Source: Paramacrobiotus metropolitanus
Taxonomy: Eukaryota > Tardigrada > Eutardigrada > Parachela > Macrobiotidae
Direction of reading: 5' to 3'
DNA length: 30,986 nucleotides
Assembly: GCF_019649055.1 (NCBI RefSeq)
Contig: NW_026570605.1
Span: 1 to 30,986, forward strand
Below the pieces are notes generated by a model that was not told where the DNA came from, ran no database searches, and saw only the letters and a program-made list of their open reading frames with translations. The translations under genes were made by a program, and so were the position numbers. Numbering within the stretch: position 1 is the first letter of the stretch; each line of letters begins with the position of its first letter. Of this stretch, positions 10,856 to 20,524 are shown piece by piece.

Positions 10856-11761
10856 ATGCTTTCAGACCCAGAAGGTCTTCTTGACACCTCTGTCAACTGG
10901 ACCGAAATCGTCAACGAATTCCCGACGTTTTCGAGCGAGCCTGTCTCAGAGATGGAATGTCAGATACTGTCAATTGTCAAATGCTGGTCACTACAACGTG
11001 ATTTGTATAACTGCAAAAATTTTTCACTTTCAACGGATAGTTGCGGAAAACGCAACTTTTGGCGACCCGACTACCGCAGCGAGCCAGAGATACGCGAAAT
11101 TCGAGAACTGGCTGTCGGGATGGCCAAACAAAGGCCGCGGCCAACACTTCTGAATATCATTCAGCGCTGGAATCTCACATCCGCCGATATAGCTCCAATT
11201 CGGCTGTCGATTGTCAGCCTCGACGTGTCCGGCTGCTCCGGAAGCCGTGGGACCCAAGCGGCGGCCGATCTCCGGCTGAGCAGTCTTTTGTACTTTGGCA
11301 TTTGGGGCTGCAGCGACCTCGTTGTACAACGGAGCGACTTCCAGCGCATACCGAAGTTGCGGCAGTTACTGCTGGCCAACACTACGATGCGCAGTCTGGA
11401 ATTCGACGCATTCGGCGATCTGCCCGACCTGCGTCTGTTGATACCGGAAGCTGAATTCTATTATCACGGGGTGGAAGAGAAAAGATTTCGGCCGCGGATC
11501 AGCGACTACTTGTGGCGACTGCACTGTGGCTGCGATTTCGCATGGTTCCGGCAGTGGTGGACGAATAACACGCGGCTCCTGCACGGGGAGGTCAACTCGG
11601 GTGAAGTGTGGGCCTATCCGGACACCGAAAGCCTGCCGTACTTTAAAGAAGATATATTTCTACCCCTTGACTGTGCGCAGCCAATTCCGCGGAGTGCCGA
11701 GGGCATCAACATCGCCGAAACCGCATTTTCCCGAAACGCAAAACCTTGTAGCGATCACTGA
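10856..11761 (+). CDS. LRR protein with cysteine-rich C-terminal cap
   Basis: A 301-residue uninterrupted frame. Residues 35-64 hold a four-cysteine cluster (CQILSIVKCW, YNCKNF, DSCGK) resembling an LRR N-terminal cap. Residues 118-195 contain degenerate leucine-rich repeats (LSIVSLDVSGC, LRLSSLLYFGIWGC, IPKLRQLLLANT, LPDLRLLIPE). Residues 220-275 form an LRRCT-like cap (WRLHCGCDFAWFRQWW ... FLPLDCAQPIP). LRRCT caps are typical of secreted or membrane LRR proteins, but no signal peptide follows the ATG at 10856, so an upstream exon is likely missing. The exact ligand or role is unknown. The tail at 10640-10813 shows it belonged to a tandem family. Confidence 0.6.
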   Translation: MLSDPEGLLDTSVNWTEIVNEFPTFSSEPVSEMECQILSIVKCWSLQRDLYNCKNFSLSTDSCGKRNFWRPDYRSEPEIREIRELAVGMAKQRPRPTLLNIIQRWNLTSADIAPIRLSIVSLDVSGCSGSRGTQAAADLRLSSLLYFGIWGCSDLVVQRSDFQRIPKLRQLLLANTTMRSLEFDAFGDLPDLRLLIPEAEFYYHGVEEKRFRPRISDYLWRLHCGCDFAWFRQWWTNNTRLLHGEVNSGEVWAYPDTESLPYFKEDIFLPLDCAQPIPRSAEGINIAETAFSRNAKPCSDH

Positions 11762-12518
11762 TAATATTGCACTGTGAAGCTAAATGAACCGCCGCTCTTG
11801 GTGCCCGAATATTGTTTTCGTAAGAAATAATGTTGCTGCCCTCTAAAATCGCTGTTTCATTCTTAGTGCTGCCTCAGCTCGATGTTTTTTGAGTTTATAA
11901 ACGCTTTTATGAACGGCGTTGCTAAAAAAAAACGCTACGCCATTAAGTGATTGACCTTGCATTGTTCAAAGTCCGCAGAACTGAAATTAAATTTTTTCAT
12001 GGATAGTTAACATCATGGAAGTTGCATTAAGCATTTGTGACGTTTCCGAATTACAGTAAGCTGACATCTGCAGAACCAAAGAAATGTGAAAACTTTGAAA
12101 AAATTTGATAGGGCAAATGGACCTGCCCTATTGAACTCTATTCTGCTGGAAAAGTTGGCGCCAGAAACGAATCAAAACTGCCTGGAAAGTATTATCAGGT
12201 AATCAAAGAAGAGAATAATGTGAATCGGCGCTCTTTTCCATATATATACCTGCTGATGCCGAATAAAAACGCGAGAAGAAAAGAAGTTTTATTAAAAATG
12301 AACGGTAAGCATCATGGCACTGTACGGTAAGCGGCATTCATCAAGCAAATGTCAAAGGAAAATGCGGCGAAATATGCTCGCTAAACAACCGGTTTTCCAT
12401 GGCCCATGTTTGCGGGTGGCAAACATCTTGGTCAGCAAATTTGAGACAGAAAGCCATGCTAAAACTTAAGCACCTACAGCCGGACAGAAACCCAACCGTG
12501 AAAGCGGTAGGCTACTGT
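11762..12518. other. No gene seen; one TATA-like site
   Basis: AT-rich and without a supportable frame. TATATATA at 12241-12248 is followed 50 bases later by an ATG (12298) and almost at once by GTAAGC, the shape of a promoter plus a tiny first exon on the plus strand. I found no downstream exon, and the next sequence is the antisense cysteine-rich relic. Confidence 0.3.
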
Positions 12519-12885
12519 TTAGGGATCGTCTACGGGGCCGGTGGTGCAGCAAGGATCTGTGAAACCGATGGTTTTTTCGCCGGTTGGCCTTGTAGTCGGC
12601 GCCGGTTTACGGGTGGAAGTTGTTTCCTTATCGGAGGCAGCATCGGTAACTGTGAAGAAGGCGCCGGTGAATGTTCGGGTTACCGTAATTTGAGCACTCA
12701 CAATGTCGATTTGCACACAATGAATCCGTGCATCCGTGGAAGCATTGGCTGTTGTTGTGGCATGCCTTGCCCATGCAATATGGCCCCTGGTTCTTCTGCA
12801 ACACGGTCGAAAACGCCCGCGTTATCAACACGTCAATGATTACATTAATAAACAGCACGTTAAGGTCACTTATCGTCCTCAGCCG
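12519..12885 (-). pseudogene. Dead copy of the secreted cysteine-rich gene
   Basis: Inverted paralogue of the gene at 15061-15537. Exon 2 begins after a TTGCAG acceptor (12796-12800, read on the minus strand) and keeps the cysteine core CMGKACHNNSQCFHGC...CANRHCEC. Three defects: the donor is changed from CAGTAAGTG to CGATAAGTG, removing the GT; the first-exon signal peptide has no matching open frame although the last bases (TCGGTGTGACATCGGCTGAGGAC) are conserved; and an 11-base net difference after the last cysteine puts the threonine-rich tail (ETTSTRKPAPTTRPT, 12519-12640) in another frame. Each defect alone would disable it, so this copy is probably not expressed as the same protein. Confidence 0.7.
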
Positions 12886-13196
12886 ATGTCACACCGATAC
12901 TTTGTTATCGGTTATTAAGTTATTATTATGCATATCAGCACAATAATGCACAGCGTATTTGTATGTTAATGTATGTGCTATGTACTTTGTAATTATCAGG
13001 ACAGAAAGCGATGATTAAGGAAAGTGGACCGGTACATGGTACAACATTCGTGTACATGCACGAAAACTTTACTTTCGCGCACTCGCAAACACTTTTTTGT
13101 TTCGGTTTATGACATTCTGTAGCCAGAAGATTTGTATAAACTGGCGTGAAAACCGTTTCTGCGCGCAACATCTGGTTCGGGAGTTATTGCTGTTAG
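12886..13196. other. No gene seen
   Basis: Upstream side of the dead cysteine-rich copy. No coding frame supported; several stops in every frame. No recognisable promoter remains. Confidence 0.35.
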
Positions 13197-13519
13197 AAAA
13201 TTCCAAAAAGTTTAAATGCGTTCAGGTGTACCAAAGTCTCATTATGGACCGATCTCCCTCGAATTTTGCAGATAAATGCACATAACCACGAAAAACGTTT
13301 TTACACGGATACACTGCTCTAGTATGTTTCTCAGATTTTAAAATTAATTTCAAAAATTTTAAAATTCATTTAAAAATTTGAAAAAAATCGTGGAAGTCTG
13401 GATCGGTGTAAAATCGATCTTCATGGTTATGTGCATTTACGTGCAAAATTTGAGGGAGATCGGTCCATAATGAGACTTTTGGTACACCTGAACGCGCATT
13501 TCAACTTTTTGGAATTTTT
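13197..13519. repeat. Fold-back inverted repeat
   Basis: Left arm about 13197-13310 and right arm about 13402-13519 are reverse complements at roughly 90% by eye (for example CAGGTGTACCAAAGTCTCAT on the left against ATGAGACTTTTGGTACACCTG on the right). Differences are scattered substitutions and a few one-base indels. The loop of about 90 bases is very AT-rich. No open frame. It would form a 110-bp RNA stem if transcribed; as DNA it resembles a fold-back/MITE-class insertion. Confidence 0.85.
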
Positions 13520-15060
13520 GGCATTTAAACGGCCCGGAACAATAATTTATGGGGTCTTTATTATTTTCGTGGTGCACCGGAAGGGACATTATGAACCGCA
13601 CTTTAAAACTGTCGTTAATTCCGGAGAGGGAGAGACCGTCTAATTTAAATTCACGGTATTTAACCACTTCAACAATCAACAACTGCATTTAATTATGAAC
13701 TAGTTTCTCAACGTGTATTGCTACATCGGTGGATGTTGCCAAAACTTGGTAACTTGAAAACGACCGGTGATTAAACGCACCCGTATCGTCGACATTATCG
13801 TCCAACAAAATTATCGTCCAGCATTTCAAAGGTAAATGCAGATCTTCTCACGAAGTTACTTCGTCTTTTTCTCCACTTCGTTAACTGTGAGTCTGTTTTG
13901 CGCGGTGCGCCTTGTTGCGTCGCTAAAACAAATGCGATCGTAACTTATATACCAGGAAAGACACTCAAAGATCTCCATTAACTAAATAAATACATAGAAA
14001 TAATTAAGGTAAGATACGAAATGACCGCATTCAAAAACCACTATCTGTAAATACGAGGAAATTTGAACGACGATTTGCATAAAAGTGCAATGTTGTAGTA
14101 ATGATGTGACATAGCAAGGCAGTAATTAATTGCAGTAGCAGCATAATATGCTGAGAGTATAATGTGTGAAGAGCTGATGAAAAAAAGTTATTTTATGAAG
14201 TCGTGACAGTAGTGCATGTTGTAAATTTTTTCAGCTGTCATAGTGCGTACAAATAGGTGAAAAGTGGTTCAATATGTGGGGAAAAATAGAAATTTCGCTC
14301 TTTTTATGCACAGCTGCACATATTTTATCGCATTACTTATCGGAAGCTGAAGCAATCATGTACAGTATATTGCAACCGTTTTACCGCTGCTCCGTTATCG
14401 GATAGTTTTTATTATGCTGTCGATCGGCGTGACATGTCGAACGGCAACTAGCACTACGGATGTCTGTTCCATGCACCAACGTTGACAATCCGCTGCCTCA
14501 GCAGAATGATATAGCGTCTTCACCGTAAACGGTTGTCAGCTGAATACCTTAGCCCGACTTCGTAGAACGGGCTCTCAGAAATCAGCCGGCAAACATGCCG
14601 GTCAGCGGGCTTTCCAGTACGTAGCACTTCAGAAATTGTCGACGGGATGCGCGGCAAAAATAATTTCAGAGAAATTCTCTGGCGTGACGCTGCCATTTTG
14701 TCACGATGCCGCTTGGGAAAGCAGCCGAATCGGCAAATCACAGCGGCATTGCATTTGCATGGGGAAACGCGGCTGTTGCCTGTACGTGGCGATCGTGGCG
14801 CGCATCCAGTAGGAAATACGTGAAGTGCCACTTTTAAAGCCGACAACTTGCATTTTAGCCAGCATTTTTCTCGGAGCAAGGTCCTCGAAACCGACCCGTG
14901 GTATACGACCGAAATCAGATTTCGGTGAAGACGCAATATGCTAGTGCTGAGGCAGCTGATTGGCGACGGGGACGAATGGTACATAAAACCCGATCCACAA
15001 ACAACCGCTCAAACTGCCAGTTTTTAAAATACTACTATCTCTTTCGCTCAATTATCAGAC
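13520..15060. other. No gene seen
   Basis: Long AT-rich stretch with no family-like frame. A 154-codon minus-strand frame (14520-14984) begins with ATG but has no recognisable motif and unusual composition. The last 100 bases are the upstream region of the cysteine-rich gene and contain only a weak CATAAAAC TATA-like element near 14983. Confidence 0.35.
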
Positions 15061-15537
15061 ATGAGACTTTTTTTCCTGTTCTTCTGTTTAGTCCTGTGCG
15101 GACAATTTTTAATCGGTGTGACTTCGGCTGAGGACAGTAAGTGACCTTATAGTGCGCAAGCTGTTTATGGCTGTAATCAACGAGATGATTATAACGCGAG
15201 CATTTTCGACCTTGTTGCAGAAAAACTGGGATCAAACTGTCTTAACAGCAGGCAATGCTCCACTAACCGCGACTGCATTCACGGATGTAAAGATATATGT
15301 GGGAAAGGACACTGCGAGTGCACAAACAGTGGTAGTCCGGGGAATAACGGCAAATGTTCCGGGATCGCCATTACGGTTACCGATGCTGACAGTGACGAGG
15401 AAACAACCTCCACACGCAAACCCCCCGGATCGACAACCAGGCCAACCGCCATCCCCGCAGTCACAGCGCCGAAGCCTACCTTTGCGCAGATCAGTGCAGC
15501 AGCAGTACAGGCCCCACCGCCGTTTCTCAAACCGTAG
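15061..15537 (+). CDS. Small secreted cysteine-rich protein, two exons
   Basis: Exon 1 (15061-15136) encodes a strong signal peptide, MRLFFLFFCLVLCGQFLIGV, ending near TSAED. An 84-nt intron (15137-15220, GTAAGT...TTGCAG) splits a codon. Exon 2 (15221-15537) is open to a TAG and gives about 130 residues in total. The mature part has seven clustered cysteines: CLNSRQCSTNRDCIHGCKDI, then CGKGHCEC, spacing CX5CX5CX3CX3CX4CXC. The CX3C and CXC pair recalls cysteine-stabilised alpha/beta folds such as defensins, or a short EGF-like module; I cannot decide. A threonine/proline-rich tail (ETTSTRKPPGSTTRPT) follows, likely O-glycosylated. Probably extracellular. The intron was confirmed by frame: only splicing joins signal peptide and cysteine core. 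Confidence 0.7.
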
Positions 15538-16492
15538 CCTACACCGCCGATTCTCCTTTACACGGTTTGTACGCGTGGTTTCTGCCGGGCTGTATGTGCT
15601 TCTCAATTTTGGGCTTGGGTTCTCTGTCTGAAATTTGCTGAACAAGACATTTCGCCTTCCGCAAACCTCGGTCTTGGAAAACCGATTGTGTAGCTAGCAT
15701 AATTACTTGTTTATCCCTATTTTTCTACATTTGCTTGATGAGTGCTGTTTATTATATACTGTCATCCGTTCATTTTTAATATAACTGCGCTGACTAAAGC
15801 TGAAATATGGTAAATATTGATAAATATCATCATACGTAATTCATGCAACAGCAGACTGCTTATGTACTACATGAGAATATAATAATTTGACAACAACAGC
15901 TTTAACACAACAACAACCTCAATTATTTAAAATTATCAAATGCTTGAATAAGCACACAAACTGGCTACACTCTGCCGCTCCAGTGATTCTACATCGCCAA
16001 GGCTTACCGGGTATGCTAGGGCCACACTTCAAATGCGATGCAGAATTTGTTTCTTTGTTTAATCAGCTTGATGTCTACAGCAATCGGGATGACCCTGCAC
16101 GAGGTGGTAGACTAACACAAAAGAATGTGCGGTCACAAAGATCAAAACACTACGTAAAACAAAGCTGGCAGTACAACAGCAAATCTACAACACACAACGG
16201 TGTTCCGCATTAACGAAACTTTTTCATTGAACTTTAAAATTCTTTGAAATTTTTTGCTTATCACAGTTTGGAGCTTTTCTTTGCACCAAAAAGTACGAGA
16301 GGTGCGAACCGAAGACATAGTTTGAACAGAATTTACTTAAAACATGAACCCTCACACAGGATCGAAGTTCCAAAGAAAACGAGACCAGCTCCACCTTGAG
16401 CAGGTAATGATCAAAAATTAACGGGATTTCAGGTTGAGAGCTACTTCAATACGGATTTATTTTACAATGATAATCTGCCAAAGCCTTAAATA
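15538..16492. other. No gene seen
   Basis: Downstream of the cysteine-rich gene. No supported frame; one 108-codon plus-strand frame (15887-16213) lacks an ATG start and any motif. No clear AATAAA close to the TAG at 15537. Confidence 0.3.
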
Positions 16493-16756
16493 TTAATTGG
16501 AAAATGAGATAGTCCTTAACAATACCCTCAAACCGAATCGAATTCTTCCCCTGAAAAATGCGTCCAAACATTCTGCCAAAAAAAACGTTTGTGATTGACC
16601 ATTCTGCTGTCTAGCCTTAATATCGCGCCATTTCGCCAAAAGATCATCACTAATTTTCATGTGCGACACTTTAATGTTAACTGGAGCATAAATGAGAAAT
16701 TTGGATAAGGAGATAAAGACCATCAAGATCTCCGTCAACACGATTTTCAGATGCAT
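16493..16756 (-). CDS. Small hypothetical protein with hydrophobic N-terminus
   Basis: An 87-residue frame from an ATG at 16756. Residues 5-27 (IVLTEILMVFISLSKFLIYA) are hydrophobic and could be a signal peptide or anchor; the rest is basic and amphipathic (DDLLAKWRDIKARQQ). No family recognised and no neighbour on the same strand that would support it. May be chance. Confidence 0.22.
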   Translation of the reverse strand: MHLKIVLTEILMVFISLSKFLIYAPVNIKVSHMKISDDLLAKWRDIKARQQNGQSQTFFLAECLDAFFRGRIRFGLRVLLRTISFSN

Positions 16757-17295
16757 TTTAAATATTTCCGCATGTCCCGTTGGACATTCGACATCCTCTT
16801 CGGCAAAACTTAAACATGGATTGGCTCGCTGTCATACTCGCAAAGACCGCTCATGCAATGCACGACCTCTTATTGATAGACTCGTAACCGTACACTGTGC
16901 AACAACTGGTTGTTAACGTTTTAATGATATAACGGATAACACAATGAACTCCAGATTCGGTGTAATGTAATGATAACGTGTAAAGCATTAACAAGCGATT
17001 ATATATAACGGACAGAAATCACGTATCCCCCGTACAGATCAAACGAACATACTCGTACTGATCACCACAATGTAGCCACATTCCTTATGTGCACCATTGT
17101 AACAGTTCTCATCGGTTCTCACTCAGAAACATGTAAACATGACAACGCATAAGCAGCTGTGAATTAGGTAAGCTAGGAATGGTGGGAATCAGTGATCCAC
17201 GCGACTGGCGTATCCTGTTGCGGCGTCTGGCTGGCACGCGCCACTATACACGCGCACATCCGGCTAACCGGCACCGGCAGCATGCGGCTTGCATA
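16757..17295. other. No gene seen; probable 3' LTR region of the minus-strand element
   Basis: Directly after the polypurine tract (read on the minus strand) the sequence begins TATGCAAGCCGC, so the 3' LTR of the env-bearing element should occupy part of this stretch. No second copy is seen at the other end of the element, so LTR limits cannot be set. Confidence 0.3.
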
Positions 17296-17306
17296 CCTCC
17301 CTCCTT
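17296..17306 (-). other. Polypurine tract
   Basis: AAGGAGGGAGG on the minus strand, touching the env stop codon. An uninterrupted purine run directly before a presumptive 3' LTR is the standard plus-strand primer of LTR elements. It gives the element's orientation and 3' limit. Confidence 0.55.
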
Positions 17307-18678
17307 AAGAGCTTTGGTCCTCCAAAGCTGACGCCCCAACACGGCCGACGACACGCAGTCCGGCATCCTTGCCCTTCCGATACATAGCTCGCTCACCCGA
17401 CAGGTTGACGGTGTCCTCCGCAAGTCCATCCACTTCCGTACCATGCTGGACGCCGTTTCCTTCGTTCACAGTGACAGCTGCAGAAGAAACTGCGCCTCGT
17501 TTGCATCTGAAACAACTCGCAATACATGACAGCCACTTCGTGCCATAGCGACAACATAGGTACAGTATAACGGCAACCAATCCAGCGCTGACTGCAGCGC
17601 CAAACAATCCCTTCAACAGACCCAGGCGCGCAAAAACTTCCGGTAGTTGTGCTGTCTTGGAAGCCGATTCAACAAAATCTCCCACGTTGTCGATTCCGTT
17701 TTGTTCCATTGCACCCGCTAGTTGTCCCAGCAAGTTGTACTGCATACTGTGCTCTTTTTCCATTACCGCTCCCAGTACCGCTTCAGACAAATCAATGGAC
17801 TCATTCAAACTTGCAGCTAACAGGTTATGCTTCACGGAAGTAGTCGGTTTTACCGGTACCCAATCTCCGTTTCTGGCTTCATATGGCATACCGTTGAAGT
17901 TCACAATGGACGATTTCCAATGGCACTCACTGTACGGCACCAAAGTGTATCCATCCATTCCAATCGTAAATCGCCCTGATCTCGGCTGTGGTCCACATGG
18001 CGATCGCGTCTCCACTGCGAACTCCAACTTCGCTGGCCGACACTGCCGCACCACGCCAAATTTCCCCAGGCTTTGTAAAGACTGACAATTCTTAAGTTTC
18101 ATCTCCCTGGCAGCAAGTATTTCGGAGACACGCGAAAGTGTATACAACTGATCCACTTGCATACGGGCAAACTTGCAATCCAAAGTGTTAATCGCATGCG
18201 CCAGACTGTTTCCTTGCTCCACTGCAATGTCTTCGTCATACTGCAGGTGCGCAGCTACGTACTGCTGCATTTCCAAGGTAACATTCGCTAGCTCTGTCGC
18301 ACCCGTCTTCCGGGACTTCTTCCGCTGCTTCGGAACTCGTACTCCAGTGACTTCAGTCAAGTTCATTGGTTTTCGCTCTTTATCAGCCGTAAACAGTGCA
18401 ACAAATACATCCGCTTGCCCAACCACAGTCAATAACTGTCGTCCTTTTATGGCACACGTTCTTGTGTAGTTACCCAGCACGAAATCCATCTGCTGCTCCG
18501 GGTCACGTAGCCGATGCGCTGCATTCTCCACATACAGTTGACCTTGACGCTTTGCTAACCTTGACACTTGACATGGTTTTTTCACAACTTGTGTTTCACT
18601 CCAAACAAACGTTCGCTGACCTTGAATGGCATATCCATCCGCACGTCGGTGAGTCACTTCCCCAATGACACTCAACAC
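17305..18678 (-). CDS. env: Envelope glycoprotein, C-terminal part (fusion/transmembrane region)
   Basis: A 457-residue frame in the same register as the upstream 492-residue frame, separated only by a TAA at 18706-18708. Between the stop and the first Met the frame still reads sensibly (SCETCPV). Visible features: several N-glycosylation sites (NYT, NLT, NVT, NES), a polybasic cluster at residues 117-124 (PKQRKKSRK) that looks like a furin-type cleavage site, paired cysteines at 228, 252 and elsewhere, a transmembrane helix at about 353-376 (LFGAAVSAGLVAVILYLCC), then a cysteine-containing cytoplasmic tail of about 80 residues. This is the layout of retroelement envelopes. I cannot assign the viral glycoprotein class. 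One stop codon interrupts the whole Env. Confidence 0.65.
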   Translation of the reverse strand: MLSVIGEVTHRRADGYAIQGQRTFVWSETQVVKKPCQVSRLAKRQGQLYVENAAHRLRDPEQQMDFVLGNYTRTCAIKGRQLLTVVGQADVFVALFTADKERKPMNLTEVTGVRVPKQRKKSRKTGATELANVTLEMQQYVAAHLQYDEDIAVEQGNSLAHAINTLDCKFARMQVDQLYTLSRVSEILAAREMKLKNCQSLQSLGKFGVVRQCRPAKLEFAVETRSPCGPQPRSGRFTIGMDGYTLVPYSECHWKSSIVNFNGMPYEARNGDWVPVKPTTSVKHNLLAASLNESIDLSEAVLGAVMEKEHSMQYNLLGQLAGAMEQNGIDNVGDFVESASKTAQLPEVFARLGLLKGLFGAAVSAGLVAVILYLCCRYGTKWLSCIASCFRCKRGAVSSAAVTVNEGNGVQHGTEVDGLAEDTVNLSGERAMYRKGKDAGLRVVGRVGASALEDQSS

Positions 18679-18705
18679 TGGACAAGTTTCACATGACTGC
18701 TCGAG

Positions 18706-20184
18706 TTATCTCCTCCAGCACGCAGTTTCTGGTGGAAAAACTTTATCACTGTTCCACGAACCTTCACCGTAAGGACGTTTGCTAATTGTCCACACTCTGC
18801 CACTCTTTATCATTGGTTCACCGGCACACTTGGCCGTCTGCACCATTTTCCAACAGTTTGCAGAACTAGTCTCCACCGGTTCCGTACGGTACACAGTATC
18901 CGTTTGCCACAAAAAACTTTCGTTGATATACAAGTAGTGTATCCATTGGCGGCACACATACCCACTGAACATTTTACCTTCAGGCTTATGTGTCCACATT
19001 TCATAGTTGACCGGTGTCCACTGGAGCGACGCGTCCTCCGCCTTGCAGTCCATTAACTGCTGGAAAGACATAACTCCAATGTACTGCGGATGATCACAGT
19101 TACACACATCCACAAGTAGTCCACTGACACCTCCGGCACACAGCATTACCAGTACACCCAGCAGAAACATCAGCAAACGAGACTGGCTTGCTTGTGGTTC
19201 CACACGGGAATTGAACACCTTGCTCTGATACTGCTTGTCCCTACGCGGTGTGGTGACCTTCCGTTTATTCCGACGTCCCGGCAGCCGCGGCTCCTCCACT
19301 GGCTGTTCGGGCCGATTCACACAAGAATTGCCACCAAATATCACTTCCTCATCTGTGACATCCACCACGGTAGCATTGACAGTTTTATCTTTAACTTCAT
19401 AATTAGTCGATTCACCCATAACAACTTCTTCTATGGACATAAACTGGAAATCTTTCTCCCGTAAGGCTTCGCCTTCCGCATTGTACCATACATCACCGTG
19501 TTCCACGCCATCCAACTGCGCCTCGTACTCCTTACGGTCGCATTCTCCATGCGGCGTGTTATAAACTGCACCATGCGGCCGCTGCAGGTCACACTCGCTC
19601 TCAGCGCCAAGCTGGTTATCCAGTATTTCAGAGTGATTGTATTCATCAACGCGGGAGTTGTCCTCGTCATCGCTGCTACCAATGTAAAACTTTACCGGCA
19701 TCGTTAATCTCCATTCATCGTTACCAGCGTCTACTACTAATGTAGAAACGTTCTTTTCCTCGTCAGCTGCAGGTACTGCGTTGCTTGTGTCGCATCCACT
19801 CATTGGTACAGCTTCCATCGCGCTTGCGCAGGGTAATCCAAACTGCTCTTCAGCACCGTTGGATACCTTCACTCGCTTCGCCCGCATCTCCGTGCACGCC
19901 GGCTCGCGCGATTCCGGTCGCTGTTCAGCAGTCAGATTTTGTGCCATTATATAGTTATCCGGTCCCATGATGCGATTGTCTCCCACATCCACCACGATTC
20001 CAGGAATCATCGATACATCGTATCCAATTACACAATCATACCGACTGACATTAGACTCAGATACATAAAACAACATCTGACCTTTCGCACCGCACAGCTC
20101 CATTTCCAAATATACATGGCCAACTGCATGCGTCACCGTACCATCAGTCATCGTGACCTCCACGATTTCCGATGTGACGTCCAC
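18706..20184 (-). CDS. Protease C-half, acidic linker and Env N-terminal part
   Basis: 492 residues. Residues 1-72 read as the second half of a retroviral aspartic protease, with YDCVIGYDVSMIPGI resembling the conserved ILGxD block. Residues 75-335 are an acidic, low-complexity linker (SSDDEDNSRVDEYN) ending in a basic stretch (GRRNKRKVTTPRR) that may be the remnant of a Pol terminus. Residues 336-355 (RLLMFLLGVLVMLCAGGVSG) are a signal peptide or start-transfer segment, and the following domain is cysteine-rich (VCNCDHPQYIGVM, VCRQWIHYLYINESF). The frame ends at TAA after ETACWRR. RT, RNase H and integrase would normally lie where the linker is. Confidence 0.6.
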   Translation of the reverse strand: MDVTSEIVEVTMTDGTVTHAVGHVYLEMELCGAKGQMLFYVSESNVSRYDCVIGYDVSMIPGIVVDVGDNRIMGPDNYIMAQNLTAEQRPESREPACTEMRAKRVKVSNGAEEQFGLPCASAMEAVPMSGCDTSNAVPAADEEKNVSTLVVDAGNDEWRLTMPVKFYIGSSDDEDNSRVDEYNHSEILDNQLGAESECDLQRPHGAVYNTPHGECDRKEYEAQLDGVEHGDVWYNAEGEALREKDFQFMSIEEVVMGESTNYEVKDKTVNATVVDVTDEEVIFGGNSCVNRPEQPVEEPRLPGRRNKRKVTTPRRDKQYQSKVFNSRVEPQASQSRLLMFLLGVLVMLCAGGVSGLLVDVCNCDHPQYIGVMSFQQLMDCKAEDASLQWTPVNYEMWTHKPEGKMFSGYVCRQWIHYLYINESFLWQTDTVYRTEPVETSSANCWKMVQTAKCAGEPMIKSGRVWTISKRPYGEGSWNSDKVFPPETACWRR

Positions 20185-20506
20185 TCCTGCTTCCAGTATC
20201 CACTACTGCCGTGGCTGGCATGCTCTGAATACGGACTGGCACCACTGACCCTGGACCGCACCTCTCCGTTGGCTCCGTTGCTGGTTCACATGGCACGCCT
20301 GCTGCCGCTGCCACTACCGGTGACCTTTGCGCATGGTCAACGCTGCGCTCCCATCCCGTTACTTCTTCTGTCCCGCCTGGTTGCTCACGCTCGCTACCGC
20401 GTACCACCAGGCACTCCGTATTTTGTTGCTGCACTTGTTTCACCGGCAAATCACCAACTGCTTCATGTATGCCGGGTTCTGATGACGAGCCGCCCAGCTT
20501 CGCCGG
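20144..20506 (-). CDS. Protease N-half with DTGS active site
   Basis: In the gag frame, after two closely spaced stops (20525-20527 and 20507-20509), a frame reads through a non-conserved stretch to ATAVVDTGS (about 20186-20212), the catalytic loop of a retroviral aspartic protease. It then leaves register; the continuing protease sequence (DVTSEIVEVTM) lies in the next frame. So the protease is split right after its active site. A 1-2 base indel explains it. Confidence 0.55.
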   Translation of the reverse strand, partial: PAKLGGSSSEPGIHEAVGDLPVKQVQQQNTECLVVRGSEREQPGGTEEVTGWERSVDHAQRSPVVAAAAGVPCEPATEPTERCGPGSVVPVRIQSMPATAVVDTGSRSGRHIGNRGGHDD

Positions 20507-20524
20507 TCACTGGTGGGCGCAGGT

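Noticed and set aside
14520-14984. 154-codon minus-strand frame with ATG start
   Set aside because: No motif, odd composition, and it overlaps the upstream region of the cysteine-rich gene.
15152-15631. Long plus-strand frame over the cysteine-rich gene
   Set aside because: It reads through the intron in the wrong register; the spliced frame has signal peptide and cysteines.
15887-16213. 108-codon plus-strand frame
   Set aside because: No ATG start, Gln/Thr low complexity at the beginning, no motif.
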